From contig JAUHWT010000010.1 of the NCBI GenBank assembly GCA_030427145.1, positions 62,001 to 126,000 on the forward strand: a DNA stretch of 64,000 nt, in the 5' to 3' direction. Below the pieces are notes generated by a model, which saw only the letters and a program-made list of their open reading frames with translations, searched no databases and was not told the DNA's origin. The stretch comes from Alphaproteobacteria bacterium. Lineage in GTDB: Bacteria > Pseudomonadota > Alphaproteobacteria > Rhodobacterales > Rhodobacteraceae. The translations under genes and the position numbers were made by a program. Shown piece by piece: positions 26,290-35,550 of the stretch. Each line of letters begins with the position of its first letter. The stretch's first letter is position 1.

Positions 26290-26790
26290 GTGCCATTTGA
26301 TAATGATCTTCGGCGCCATGGTCGAGGTCGCCAGAGATGTCGAAAACCAGGGCATACAGACCACAATTATCAGCAAAATGAACAGGATACCGGGCCACTG
26401 CAGAGCCACGTGCAAACCGTTGATCACGGGCAGGAGGCCCATCGGCGAGGTCACGAACAGGTTCAGCCCCACCGGTGGCATGATGATCGCGACCTCCGGT
26501 GGGCGCCACCATGATGGTGCCCGGATGAATGCGTTCGATACCGAGCGCAATGGCGATCGGGGACACAGGCAGTGCGACAATGACGATCAGTCCGGAGGGG
26601 CCCATGAACTGACCAACGATGGGCAGAGCGTGTTTGCGACCACAAGGAACACCACCGGTCCGAATCCCGCGTGAGGGCGCTCGGTCGTGAAGTTCTGCGG
26701 CATCTGCCCGTTTGCCAGAACGTGCTTCAGGACCAGCGTGTTCGCGACGAAGAACATGAGCTTGGTGGTGATCGCGTCGGATTCGAACAG
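26290..26790 (-). pseudogene. Decayed TRAP transporter large permease (DctM) fragment
   Basis: Three minus-strand frames, read in order, recover the C-terminal third of a DctM protein. The first is TTKLMFFVANTLVLKHVL (about 26770-26720), then FMGPSGLIVIVALPVSPIAIALGIERIHPGTIMV (about 26610-26510), then IIMPPVGLNLFVTSPMGLLP and ILFILLIIVVCMPWFSTSL (about 26490-26300). Intact DctM proteins carry these as one chain (PIAxALGIxPIHxGIIMV...ITPPVGLNLFV). At least two frame changes and loss of the N-terminal two thirds make it non-functional. No dctP or dctQ remnants were seen. Confidence 0.75.
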
Positions 26791-26914
26791 TGACCAGCGC
26801 ACATCGGTGTGAAAGAATGGCGTCACATGGACGCCGGTATTGCGCTGCAAACCATTGTCTGCGGATTGGGGGCCAGACTTGATTACATTGGCCGGGCAAC
26901 TTGGGCGATGGGGG

Positions 26915-27475
26915 TCAGAGACCCACTTCCAGTTCACGGTTGGCGGTGTTCAGGAGTCCCCAGACATGGGGAAGGAACGAGCGCCAGACCTCCATGCGGA
27001 AGAGATCCTCACCGTCGCGCAGCAACACAACCTGCACGGAATCGAACAACGTGCGTTTGCCGTGGCCGGGTCGGATGCGTGACAGATCAATGGGGCATCC
27101 GGTGCTGAGCAGCGTCTCCGCTGCGGCTCCGCGAAGTTCGATGGCAATGTCGCGGTCGCTTATGTCGACGAGGCTGTGGGGCACCTCGCCGTAAATCTCC
27201 GCGAAGGCGGCCTGAACGGCGGCCATTCCCTCCCCATCGGTGTGGACGACCCATTCGTCGGGGCCGAGGCACAGGACCTCGAGGCCATCATTGTTGGCGC
27301 GGTCCCCGATTTTGGTGGGCAGTTCCAGGCGCAGGGCGCCGGACAGTGCGTTGCCATGGGCCGGATCGGCACGAAGGGCCATGCGGGCAGGTTCGGGCAG
27401 CAGCCTGAGTTCGACGGGACCGGAAAGCCCCGTGGCGGCAAGACAGTCCTGCAGTGTTGCGGCGTTGGTCATCAT
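26915..27475 (-). CDS. soxG: Sarcosine oxidase gamma subunit
   Basis: A 186-residue small subunit of heterotetrameric sarcosine oxidase, related in fold to the C-terminal half of aminomethyltransferase proteins. Recognisable features are LCLGPDEWVVHTDGEG and VDISDRDIAIELRGAAAETLLSTGCPIDLS, conserved in SoxG. It is last in soxBDAG, 8 bp after soxA. The decayed TRAP permease lies directly downstream on the same strand. Confidence 0.88.
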   Translation of the reverse strand: MMTNAATLQDCLAATGLSGPVELRLLPEPARMALRADPAHGNALSGALRLELPTKIGDRANNDGLEVLCLGPDEWVVHTDGEGMAAVQAAFAEIYGEVPHSLVDISDRDIAIELRGAAAETLLSTGCPIDLSRIRPGHGKRTLFDSVQVVLLRDGEDLFRMEVWRSFLPHVWGLLNTANRELEVGL

Positions 27476-27483
27476 CTGCCCCC

Positions 27484-30480
27484 CTAAAGTTTCAGCCGGT
27501 CACCCTCAGGATCGTAGAATACGGTTCCCGAGACCACGGCGGCATGGGTTTTGTCCGGCATTGGTATGTGCAGCGTATCGCCCTTGCGTTCAAACCCGTC
27601 CTCCACCACCGCCATTGCGATGGACCGGCCCAGCGCCTCGCTCCAGTAGGACGAGGTCACGTGGCCAATCATCTTCATTGGTATGGGCTGGTTCGGGTCG
27701 GCGACGATCTGCGCGCCTTCCTCCAGCACGGTTTTGGGGTCGACCGTCATGAGACCTACAAGCTGTTTGCGGCCGGACGCTACAAGGTCGGGACGGGCAA
27801 GGGAACGCTTGCCAACAAAATCCGGTTTGGCCTTGCCGATGGCCCAGGACAGGCCCGCGTCTTGGGGTGTTACCGTACCGTCGGTGTCCTGACCGACGAT
27901 AATATACCCTTTTTCTGCCCGCAGTACGTGCATGGTCTCGGTGCCGTAGGGGCAAATGTCGTACTGCGCGCCCTCGGCCATCAGGGTTTTCCAAAGATCA
28001 AGACCGTGACGGGCGGGGACGTTTACCTCGAAACCCAACTCGCCCGTGAAGCTGATCCGGAACAGTCGGGCCGGGAAACCGGCAACGGTGCATTCCGCGA
28101 CCGACATGTGCGGGAAGGCATCATCGGACAGGTCCTGGCCCTCGACCAGGGGTTCCAGAAGTTTGCGGGCGTTGGGACCGTTGAGCGCGATGGTTGCCCA
28201 CTGTTCCGTGGTGGAAGTCAGCCAGACCTTCAGATCCGGCCATTCGGTCTGAAGGTAATCCTCCATCATCGCCAGTACGCGTGGCGCACCACCGGTGGTT
28301 GTCGTGACGTGGAAGAGGTCAGGGGACAGGCGCCCGATGACGCCGTCATCGCGGATAAACCCGTCCTCGCCCAGCAGAAGGCCGTAGCGGCAACGACCAA
28401 CGCCGAGTTTGGTCCAGGGGTTGGTGTACATGCGGTTCATGAATTCGACCGCGTCCGGTCCGGCGACCTCGATTTTGCCAAGGGTTGAGGCGTCGAAAAT
28501 GCCCAGGGATTTGCGGGTCGCGGCACATTCGCGATTGACCGCCGTGTGCATGTCCTCCCCCGGCTGCGGAAAATAGCGGGCGCGACGCCATAGGGCGACG
28601 GGCTCAAACACTGCGCCGTTTTCCTCGGCCCAGGGATCGATTGGCGTGGTTCGGATGACCTCGAACCGTTCGCCGCGATGGTAGCCGCAGAACGCACCGA
28701 AGGTGGTCGGCGAATACGGCGGGCGGAATGTTGTCAGGCCGACTTCGGGCGCATTGCGGCCCAAAGCGTCGGAGGCGATCATCAGGCCGTTGATATTGGA
28801 CAGTTTGCCCTGGTCGGTGGCCATGCCGTTGGTGGTGTAGCGTTTGACATGCTCGATGGAATGCATGCCCTCACGCACCGCCAGTCGAATATCCTTGGCC
28901 GTGACGTCATTCTGAAAGTCGATAAAGGCCTTGGCCGTGGCCGGGTTGCGGTCGGTGGGCAGTTCAACATTGGAGGCACCGGTTCCGCCGCGGTCGCCCG
29001 TCACATCAAATTGCGAAACGTCAGCGCTATGCCCGGCGGCATCGGCCGCTTTTGCGCCGGCATCCGCCCCGTCGGCGAGCGCGGCACCGGTTCCCCAAAG
29101 GCCCCTGCCCGCCCCCGCGATGTGAACCTCCTCGGTCCGCTCACCCGGCAGATAGGTGCGCGTTTCCTCATCCCATCTCAGGGAACCCTTCGTATGGGAG
29201 AAGAGGTGCAGCGAGGGTGTCCAGCCGCCGCACATCAGCACGGCATCACACTCAATCGTTACACCCGGTCCGGCCTTGCCGTTCAGGATTGGATTGACGC
29301 GCAGTGACGTCACGCGAAGCCGACCGGCGGTGGAGGACGCGGTGTGGCCGGTGTAAATCACAATGCCTCGGGACCGGGCATTTTCGAGAAGGTCGAGATC
29401 AACATCCGTCCGGGTATCGACGATACCGGCGACCGGCACTCCGGCGTCGGACAGATCAAACGCGGTGTACCATGCGCTGTCATGGGAGGTCAGGACCACC
29501 GGGCGGTCGCCAACGCGAACACCGTACCGGTTCAGATAGGTCAGTGCAGCGCCCGCCAGCATGACGCCGGGACGGTCGTTGCCATCGAATACCAGCGGCT
29601 TTTCAATGGCGCCCTGGGCCAGAACAACCTGGTCGGCACGCACCCGCAGCATCCGCTCACGTGGCGCATCCGCAGGAGGCTCGGCCAGATGATCTGTCAG
29701 ACGCTGAACGAGGCCGACCATGTTCTGGTGGTAATAGCCGATCGCCGTGGTGCGGCTGAGCACCGTGACATTGACCATCCCGTCAAGTTCATCCAGCGCG
29801 GATGACAGCCAGTCCCAGGCCGGTTTGCCGTCGATAACGGCTTGCGGCTCCGAAAGGAGGGAGCCACCAGATTCCGCGCCCTCGTCAATCAGCAGCGTCC
29901 GCGCCCCGGCACGTCCCGCGGACAGCGCGGCGGCCAAACCAGCCGGTCCGGCACCGACCACCAGGACGTCACAGTGGACAAACCGCGACGCGTAGGTATC
30001 GGGGTCGGGTTCGGAAGGCGAAACCCCAAGACCGGCCGCGCGGCGGATAACGGGCTCGTAAACGCGGTCCCAGAAGGATTTCGGCCACATGAAGGTTTTG
30101 TAGTAAAACCCTGCGGAAAAAAGCATCCCGAGATGATCATTCACTGCGCCGAGGTCGAAATTCAGGGACGGAAAACGGTTCTGGCTGGTGGTGGTGAGGC
30201 CGGAATAGATCTCCTGCATCGTCGCGCGGGTGTTGGGCTCGGAGCGGCCCTCGCCGCGGGAGGTACCGAGCAGAGCGTTGGGCTCTTCCGGTCCCGCTGT
30301 CACGACACCCCGGGGGCGGTGATATTTGAAGGACCGGCCCATAAGGTGGACGCCATTGGCCAGCAGCGCGGATGCGACCGTATCGCCCTCCAGCCCCTGA
30401 TAGCTGTCACCGTCGAAGCTGAAGCCCACCGGACGGTCGTGGTTTACCCGTCCGCGTCCGGGAAGTCGGAAACCGCTCAT
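27484..30480 (-). CDS. soxA: Sarcosine oxidase alpha subunit
   Basis: A 998-residue subunit that binds NAD and tetrahydrofolate and passes formaldehyde to folate. The N-terminal region has a 2Fe-2S-like fold (GFSFDGDSYQGLEGDTVASALLANG...MGRSFKYHRPRG) that lacks cluster cysteines in this family. A Rossmann domain follows (VLVVGAGPAGLAAALSAGRAGARTLLIDE, about residues 172-200). The C-terminal half (about 600-990) is a GcvT-type aminomethyltransferase domain with ELGFEVNVPARHG and LRAEKGYIIVGQDTDGTVTPQDAGL. Its ATG overlaps the soxD stop by four bases. Confidence 0.95.
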   Translation of the reverse strand: MSGFRLPGRGRVNHDRPVGFSFDGDSYQGLEGDTVASALLANGVHLMGRSFKYHRPRGVVTAGPEEPNALLGTSRGEGRSEPNTRATMQEIYSGLTTTSQNRFPSLNFDLGAVNDHLGMLFSAGFYYKTFMWPKSFWDRVYEPVIRRAAGLGVSPSEPDPDTYASRFVHCDVLVVGAGPAGLAAALSAGRAGARTLLIDEGAESGGSLLSEPQAVIDGKPAWDWLSSALDELDGMVNVTVLSRTTAIGYYHQNMVGLVQRLTDHLAEPPADAPRERMLRVRADQVVLAQGAIEKPLVFDGNDRPGVMLAGAALTYLNRYGVRVGDRPVVLTSHDSAWYTAFDLSDAGVPVAGIVDTRTDVDLDLLENARSRGIVIYTGHTASSTAGRLRVTSLRVNPILNGKAGPGVTIECDAVLMCGGWTPSLHLFSHTKGSLRWDEETRTYLPGERTEEVHIAGAGRGLWGTGAALADGADAGAKAADAAGHSADVSQFDVTGDRGGTGASNVELPTDRNPATAKAFIDFQNDVTAKDIRLAVREGMHSIEHVKRYTTNGMATDQGKLSNINGLMIASDALGRNAPEVGLTTFRPPYSPTTFGAFCGYHRGERFEVIRTTPIDPWAEENGAVFEPVALWRRARYFPQPGEDMHTAVNRECAATRKSLGIFDASTLGKIEVAGPDAVEFMNRMYTNPWTKLGVGRCRYGLLLGEDGFIRDDGVIGRLSPDLFHVTTTTGGAPRVLAMMEDYLQTEWPDLKVWLTSTTEQWATIALNGPNARKLLEPLVEGQDLSDDAFPHMSVAECTVAGFPARLFRISFTGELGFEVNVPARHGLDLWKTLMAEGAQYDICPYGTETMHVLRAEKGYIIVGQDTDGTVTPQDAGLSWAIGKAKPDFVGKRSLARPDLVASGRKQLVGLMTVDPKTVLEEGAQIVADPNQPIPMKMIGHVTSSYWSEALGRSIAMAVVEDGFERKGDTLHIPMPDKTHAAVVSGTVFYDPEGDRLKL

Positions 30481-30779
30481 TTCGCCAACTCCTCAAGTTC
30501 CGCGTCGGAGGGGCGTGGCTCTCCTGCCCTGTAGGTCAGAAGGAACCGATCGCTGACGGTGTCGCGCACGGCATTGAAAAAACGTCCGCAACCATGAGTG
30601 TGGCGCCAGCGCTCGAAATGGCGGCCGCGGGCATTGGTGCGGATAAAGAGAAAATCCCGCCACGCTTCGTCGTCATAGGTTGAGGGATCCTCCGGCCGGG
30701 CGATATGGGCTTCGCCGGCGTAGACGAACTCGGCTTCCGGCAGGGTTTCGTCGCAGTAAGGGCAATGGATCAGAAGCAT
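30477..30779 (-). CDS. soxD: Sarcosine oxidase delta subunit
   Basis: A 100-residue zinc-binding subunit. CPYCDE near the N terminus and HTHGCGRFF near residue 60 provide the Cys3-His zinc site seen in heterotetrameric sarcosine oxidases. The size is normal for SoxD. It is 78 bp after soxB and overlaps soxA by four bases. Confidence 0.93.
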   Translation of the reverse strand: MLLIHCPYCDETLPEAEFVYAGEAHIARPEDPSTYDDEAWRDFLFIRTNARGRHFERWRHTHGCGRFFNAVRDTVSDRFLLTYRAGEPRPSDAELEELAK

Positions 30780-30857
30780 GATGGTGTCCCCTTAACTGAA
30801 CGGGCGGAAAAAAACCATGGGCGGGGTGGGCATTCGGTACGGTCATCCGGGTCGGCC

Positions 30858-32111
30858 TCAGTGTGCCACGGCCGCGGCGGCGGCCTCGTCGATCAGGCGG
30901 CCGGTGCGGAACCGCTCCAACGTGAAAGGTGCGTTGATCGGATGCGGCTCGTCCTTGGCCACCGTCCATGCCAACACATGGGCGGCGCCAGGTGTCGCCT
31001 TGAATCCGCCCGTCCCCCATCCGCAGTTGACGTAAAGCCCCGGGACCGGGGTTTTGCCGAGGATGGCCGAGCGGTCGGGTGTCACGTCAACGATACCGCC
31101 CCATTTGCGCAGCATCCGCATCCGGTTGAACATCGGGAAGATTTCACAGATCGCGGCCACGGTATGCTCAATAAGGGGCAGACCGCCGCGCTGGGAATAG
31201 CTGGTGTACTGGTCGGTTCCGGAGCCGATCACCAGTTCGCCCTTGTCGGACTGGCTGATATAGGCATGAACCGTATTGGACATGACCACACAGGGGAAGA
31301 CCGGTTTGACCGGTTCGCTGACAAGTGCCTGGAGCGGATAGCTTTCGAGCGGAAGGCGTACGCCTGCGCTCTCCATGACCACGGATGTGTTCCCGGCCGC
31401 GGATACGGCAATCTTCTTCGCCCCGATGAAGCCTTTGGCGGTTTCAACGCCCTCGACGGCACCGTTGGCCCCGCGCCGGATCGAGGTCACGGGGCAATTT
31501 TGGATGATGTCGACACCGAGTTTTGACGCGGCGCGCGCGTAGCCCCAGGCCACCGCATCGTGGCGGGCGGTTCCCGCGCGTTTCTGCAGAGCGGCGCCGA
31601 GGACCGGGTATCGTGCGTTGGGCGAAATGTTGAGCGGCGGGCAGAATTCCTTCGCCTCCTCCGGGGTCAGCCACTGGTTATCGACGCCATTGAGACGGTT
31701 GGAATGGATGTGCCGCTGGGAACTCTGCACGTCATGTACGTTGTGGGCCAGCATCATGACGCCGCGCTGGCTGAACATCACGTTGTAGTTAAGCTCCTGC
31801 GAAAGACCATCCCAGAGGTCGACTGCGTGGTCATAGAGCCGGGCGCTTTCATCGTAGAGGTAATTGGACCGGATGATCGTGGTATTGCGGCCGGTATTGC
31901 CGCCACCAAGCCAACCCTTTTCGATCACGGCGACATTGGTGATGCCGTGTTCCTTCGCCAGATAATAGGCGGCACCCAGTCCGTGCCCACCCGCACCGAT
32001 GATAATTACATCGTAGGATTTTTTCGGCTGCGCCTCCGGCCACTGCTCAGGCCAGTTTTTGTGCCCGGACAGGGCATTTTTGAGCAGGGAAAGAGCGGAA
32101 AAACGCGTCAT
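30858..32111 (-). CDS. soxB: Sarcosine oxidase beta subunit
   Basis: A 417-residue FAD/FMN subunit that oxidises sarcosine (N-methylglycine) to glycine. It has the N-terminal FAD motif [22 protein letters not shown] (about residues 33-54) and the conserved histidine segment [17 protein letters not shown] around residue 170, where FMN attaches covalently in characterised homologues. The C terminus has [22 protein letters not shown] choose the ATG at 32111, giving the family's usual length of about 416; the frame is open further upstream but reads through the promoter region. First gene of the soxBDAG operon. Confidence 0.95.
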   Translation of the reverse strand: MTRFSALSLLKNALSGHKNWPEQWPEAQPKKSYDVIIIGAGGHGLGAAYYLAKEHGITNVAVIEKGWLGGGNTGRNTTIIRSNYLYDESARLYDHAVDLWDGLSQELNYNVMFSQRGVMMLAHNVHDVQSSQRHIHSNRLNGVDNQWLTPEEAKEFCPPLNISPNARYPVLGAALQKRAGTARHDAVAWGYARAASKLGVDIIQNCPVTSIRRGANGAVEGVETAKGFIGAKKIAVSAAGNTSVVMESAGVRLPLESYPLQALVSEPVKPVFPCVVMSNTVHAYISQSDKGELVIGSGTDQYTSYSQRGGLPLIEHTVAAICEIFPMFNRMRMLRKWGGIVDVTPDRSAILGKTPVPGLYVNCGWGTGGFKATPGAAHVLAWTVAKDEPHPINAPFTLERFRTGRLIDEAAAAAVAH

Positions 32112-32485
32112 GTCCGGAATCACCCCATTTAGGACCGTGTCTACCGGGCCATTCAGCGCAATTCCCCGGTGCGGAATTGTGCTTTTGCGCCGGATGTATG
32201 GATGTTTACGACAGAGCGCACCGATAGGCAAAACGTGATCAGTATCCTTGGGCCTTCGGTTTGGTGCGCCGATCTTTTCGGGCGGTCCTGTCAACCGGTC
32301 AGGGGGAGATTTGCCCGCTTGGGGCTGGCGAAACGACCCCACATTTTCGTGTAGTGCGGCATGGAACAATCGCTGTTTGCCGCCGTTGTAGGGTCGTGCG
32401 CCGGGGCGATGGCACCGATCAAAAACGAAAAAGGATCATGCCGCCCCGGTGGTTTGATCGTTCACGGAAAGCAAAGGAGAATCCG
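32112..32485. promoter_or_regulatory. Divergent promoter region between soxB and the DJ-1/PfpI gene
   Basis: About 370 bp between divergently transcribed genes; it must contain both promoters. AAAGGAGA at 32474-32481 is the ribosome site of the rightward gene. No clear operator or riboswitch was recognised, and open frames that cross it look like extensions of the two real genes. Confidence 0.45.
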
Positions 32486-33052
32486 ATGCCCAACATGAGT
32501 GAATCGAAAATTCTGATTATGTCGACCAATGGTTTTGAGCAGTCCGAACTGTTCACCCCGCTGGAGAAGCTTAAGGAAGCCGGTGCAACGGTGCACGTGG
32601 CCACGCTCGACGGCGAAGCCATTCGCGGATGGGATGGCGGCGACTGGGGCAAATCGGTCGATGCCGACCTGAAGATTTCCGATGTGAAGGTTGATGACTA
32701 CGACGCGCTGGTTCTGCCAGGCGGTCAGATCAACCCGGACATCCTGCGGACGGATGAGACAGCCGTCAACACCGTGCGCAACTTCGTAGCAGGGGACAAA
32801 ATTGTAGCCGCCATCTGTCATGCGCCGTGGCTTCTGATTGAGGCGGGTGTCGTCGAGGGTCGTGAGATGACCTCCTACCACTCGATCCGTACTGACCTGC
32901 AGAACGCCGGCGCGAACGTGGTCGACAAGGAAATCGCGATTTCCAACGGCATAATCACGTCGCGTCAGCCGGGAGACCTCGATGCGTTCGTATCGAAAAT
33001 TATCGAGGAGGTCCGCGAAGGCGATCACGCCCGCGACGTAGAGGCTGCATAA
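32486..33052 (+). CDS. DJ-1/PfpI-family protein
   Basis: A 188-residue protein of the class I glutamine amidotransferase-like superfamily. The nucleophile elbow is AAICHAPWLL, with Cys-His at about residues 112-113; LVLPGGQINPD carries the oxyanion region, and GFEQSEL has the conserved Glu near residue 17. PfpI/YhbO-type proteins have been described as proteases, deglycases or stress chaperones; function cannot be assigned further. Start at ATG 32486, directly after AAAGGAGA. It is followed by a strong terminator. Confidence 0.9.
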   Translation: MPNMSESKILIMSTNGFEQSELFTPLEKLKEAGATVHVATLDGEAIRGWDGGDWGKSVDADLKISDVKVDDYDALVLPGGQINPDILRTDETAVNTVRNFVAGDKIVAAICHAPWLLIEAGVVEGREMTSYHSIRTDLQNAGANVVDKEIAISNGIITSRQPGDLDAFVSKIIEEVREGDHARDVEAA

Positions 33053-33099
33053 ATTAGGCCTGACATTCAAAAAATACCGGTGTCCCAACCGGATTCTCA

Positions 33100-33130
33100 C
33101 TGCCCGGTCTCTGCGACCGGGCAGTTTTTT
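33100..33130 (+). terminator. Strong Rho-independent terminator
   Basis: A perfect 10-bp stem (CTGCCCGGTC at 33100-33109, GACCGGGCAG at 33115-33124) with a TCTGC loop and six Ts (33125-33130). It ends the DJ-1/PfpI transcript before convergent leuA. Confidence 0.92.
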
Positions 33131-33183
33131 GTTGTGGTATTGACAGACACCCAAGGAGTGTCGAGTCAATCCCTCCGGGATGA

Positions 33184-34734
33184 TCAGGCTGCGGGAGCGG
33201 TCGTTTTGAGCCTGCGCACCAGCAGCTTGTTCAGCGCATTGACGTATGCCTTGACCGAGGCAACCACGGTATCCGTGTCCGCGGACTGCCCGGTGACGAT
33301 CTTGCCGCCCTCCTCCATGCGAACACTCACGGTTGCCTGCGCGTCCGTGCCTTCAGTCACGGCATGGACCTGGTAGAGCTGCAGCTTCGCTTCATGTTCC
33401 ACCAGTTGCTTGACCGCATTAAACGCGGCGTCCACGGGGCCGTCGCCAGTTGCCTCGACGCTGTGCTCCACGCCATCGACCGACAGTGTGAGTTCGGCGG
33501 ACTGGGGCGCTTCGGTTCCACAGATTACGCGGAGCCTGCGCACCTGAATGGTGTCGTTGGCGGCATTGGTGCCGGTGTCCTGCATCAGGGCGACGAGATC
33601 CTCGTCGTAGACCTCTTTCTTGCGGTCGGCCAGTTCCTTGAAGCGGACGAACACGTCCTTCAACTGGTTGTCTCCCAGCTTATAGCCGAGGTTTTCCAGC
33701 TTGGACCGCAACGCGGCCCGGCCGGAGTGTTTACCCATGACAATGCTGGTTTCCGTCAGACCCACGTCCTCGGGGCGCATGATTTCGAATGTGTCCGCGC
33801 TTTTGAGCATGCCGTCCTGGTGGATGCCGCTCTCATGGGCGAAGGCATTCTTGCCGACGATTGCCTTGTTGTACTGGACCGAAAAGCCGGAAACGGTCGA
33901 TACGAGCCGGCTGGCCTGCATGATTTTGGTGGTGTCGATGCCGGTATGCCAGGGCATGATGTCCTTGCGCACGCGCATGGCCATGACGACCTCTTCCAGA
34001 GCGGTGTTGCCCGCGCGCTCACCCAGACCATTGATGGTGCATTCGATCTGACGCGCTCCGGCACTTACGGCCGCCAGTGCGTTGGCCGTCGCCATGCCGA
34101 GGTCGTTGTGGCAATGGGTTGCGAAGATGATCTCATCGGCGCCTGGCACCCGTTCAATCAGCATCCGGATCAGGTCGGCGCTCTCGCCGGGCGCGGTGTA
34201 GCCCACCGTATCGGGAATGTTGATCGTCGTGGCACCCGCCTTGATGGCGATTTCGATGACACGGCAGAGGTAGTCATGTTCCGTCCGCGTGGCATCCATC
34301 GGCGACCACTGCACGTTGTCGCAGAGGTTGCGGGCGTGGGTGACCGTTTCGTCGATGCGCTCGGCCATCTGATCCATGTCGAGATTTGGAATGGCGCGGT
34401 GCTGTGGCGATGTCCCGATAAAGGTATGGATACGGGGCTGCCTGGCGTGCTTCACGGCTTCCCAGCAGCGGTCGATATCCTTGAAATTGGCGCGGGAGAG
34501 GCCGCAGATCACGGAGTTTTTCGCCAGTTCGGCGATTTTGGACACCGCCTCAAAATCCCCTTCGGACGCAATCGGGAAACCGGCCTCTATGATGTCCACG
34601 CCCATGTCATCGAGCAGGGTCGCGATCTGGAGTTTCTCGCCCAGGGTCATGGTCGCGCCGGGGCTCTGCTCGCCATCGCGCAGGGTGGTGTCGAAAATCA
34701 GGACGCGGTCCTGCGGTTTGTCTGTAGCGGTCAT
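33184..34734 (-). CDS. leuA: 2-isopropylmalate synthase
   Basis: A 516-residue enzyme catalysing the first committed step of leucine synthesis: 2-ketoisovalerate plus acetyl-CoA to 2-isopropylmalate. It has the DRE-TIM signature FDTTLRDGEQSPGATM near residue 15, the metal motif ATHCHNDLGMATANA near 205 and GLGERAGNTALEEVVMA near 230. The C-terminal allosteric LeuA_dimer domain (about 390-510) is where leucine usually binds. A leucine leader peptide and competing hairpins lie just upstream, so transcriptional attenuation is likely in addition to feedback inhibition. Confidence 0.96.
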   Translation of the reverse strand: MTATDKPQDRVLIFDTTLRDGEQSPGATMTLGEKLQIATLLDDMGVDIIEAGFPIASEGDFEAVSKIAELAKNSVICGLSRANFKDIDRCWEAVKHARQPRIHTFIGTSPQHRAIPNLDMDQMAERIDETVTHARNLCDNVQWSPMDATRTEHDYLCRVIEIAIKAGATTINIPDTVGYTAPGESADLIRMLIERVPGADEIIFATHCHNDLGMATANALAAVSAGARQIECTINGLGERAGNTALEEVVMAMRVRKDIMPWHTGIDTTKIMQASRLVSTVSGFSVQYNKAIVGKNAFAHESGIHQDGMLKSADTFEIMRPEDVGLTETSIVMGKHSGRAALRSKLENLGYKLGDNQLKDVFVRFKELADRKKEVYDEDLVALMQDTGTNAANDTIQVRRLRVICGTEAPQSAELTLSVDGVEHSVEATGDGPVDAAFNAVKQLVEHEAKLQLYQVHAVTEGTDAQATVSVRMEEGGKIVTGQSADTDTVVASVKAYVNALNKLLVRRLKTTAPAA

Positions 34735-34753
34735 TTTACTGTCTCTGAGTCTG

Positions 34754-34822
34754 AAAAACTGTGGGGCGGCGCGTTCAGATTGTCCCCTGAGCGCGCGCGC
34801 CGGGCTTCGGCACGCTCAGAGG
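34754..34822 (-). promoter_or_regulatory. Predicted leucine attenuator: mutually exclusive hairpins upstream of leuA
   Basis: In the minus-strand RNA, arm 1 (34822-34810) overlaps the leader stop and last Leu codon. It pairs with arm 2 (34796-34784) in a 13-bp stem with two G-U pairs. Arm 2 can instead pair with arm 3 (34778-34768), 9 of 10 positions around an 8-nt loop. A T5 stretch follows at 34758-34754. This gives the classic antiterminator (1:2) versus terminator (2:3) choice set by ribosome position on the Leu codons. The T tract is about 10 nt after the stem, so the terminator is not textbook. Confidence 0.65.
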
Positions 34823-34905
34823 CCGCCAAGCAGTAGGAGAACAGCGGTACGGGCTTCGCCACGAACCGACCCACGGGTATCCAAGCTGTTCATCCGGTAT
34901 TTCAT
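34816..34905 (-). CDS. leuL: Leucine leader peptide of leuA
   Basis: A 29-residue peptide MKYRMNSLDTRGSVRG..., ending with Leu codons CTC CTA CTG CTT at residues 23-26, then Gly-Gly-Leu-stop. Six of 29 residues are Leu, four of them consecutive and using four different codons, including the rare CTA. Such short Leu-rich frames upstream of leu genes act as sensors of charged tRNA-Leu. Its 3' end overlaps the first arm of the attenuator. Translation has not been shown; the call is from codon content and position. Confidence 0.75.
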   Translation of the reverse strand: MKYRMNSLDTRGSVRGEARTAVLLLLGGL

Positions 34906-35010
34906 GGGCGGCACTATACGGACGGATTTCCTAAAGAAAAGCCCCCAAAGTTGGAGATCATTACAAAGATTGCGCCGTCAAAGCGGTTTGACTGCAGAAA
35001 ACGAGGTCGC

Positions 35011-35496
35011 CTAGAGTTTTGACGACACGATGCCGGTGTTGAAACCACCCATGCGCAGTTCTCCGAACAGTCTCTGGTACTCAAGCTTGGGGCAACGGTC
35101 CATGACCACATCCAGACCGGCCTCACGGGCGACCGCCGCGGCTTCCTCGTTGATGACCTCGAACTGCATCCAAATGGTTTTCAGACCCCGGTTTGACAGT
35201 GCCGAAATCGCCTCATCCACAATGGGGCCGACATGCTCGGACCGGCGGAAAATATCGACCATGTCAACCCGGCCTTCAGAGGCGGGAATATCCGACAGGC
35301 TGGCATATACGGTTTCGCCGAAAAGGCGCTTCCCGGCCATCATTGGGTTGACCGGAATCACCCGGTAGCCCTTGAGCGACAGATACCGCGCGACATAGTA
35401 GGACGGCCGAACGCTGTTGCCGGAGACGCCTACACATGCAATGACTTTTGTTCGCTGGAGGATTTTGCGCAGGAACTGATCGGAATATTCGGTCAA
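35011..35496 (-). CDS. CoA-binding domain protein (YccU-type)
   Basis: A 161-residue single CoA-binding Rossmann domain like the N-terminal domain of succinyl-CoA synthetase alpha. Motifs are VIACVGVSGNSVRPSYYVARYLSLKGYRVIPVNP, LSDIPASEGRVDMVDIFRRSEHV and MQFEVINEEAAAVAREAGLDVVMDRCPKLEY. Members are widespread and of unknown role; they bind CoA or a related nucleotide in structures. Divided from rlmB by a terminator. Confidence 0.85.
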   Translation of the reverse strand: MTEYSDQFLRKILQRTKVIACVGVSGNSVRPSYYVARYLSLKGYRVIPVNPMMAGKRLFGETVYASLSDIPASEGRVDMVDIFRRSEHVGPIVDEAISALSNRGLKTIWMQFEVINEEAAAVAREAGLDVVMDRCPKLEYQRLFGELRMGGFNTGIVSSKL

Positions 35497-35520
35497 ACGG
35501 ATTTCCCCCGGCGACCGGCC

Positions 35521-35550
35521 AAAAAAAAGCGCCCGGAAACTGCCGGGCGC
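35521..35550 (-). terminator. Strong Rho-independent terminator
   Basis: A perfect 8-bp stem (GCGCCCGG 35529-35536, CCGGGCGC 35543-35550) with a 6-nt loop, followed on the minus strand by eight Ts (35528-35521). It ends leftward transcription coming from rlmB or from a separate small RNA. Confidence 0.93.

Noticed and set aside
23649-26300. Long plus-strand open frame opposite aceE (883 codons)
   Set aside because: A mirror of aceE codon bias; the minus-strand protein has full E1 motifs, the plus-strand one matches nothing and has no start context.
32112-32369. N-terminal extension of SoxB by 86 residues
   Set aside because: Extension is not FAD-protein-like and crosses the divergent promoter; family length fits the ATG at 32111.
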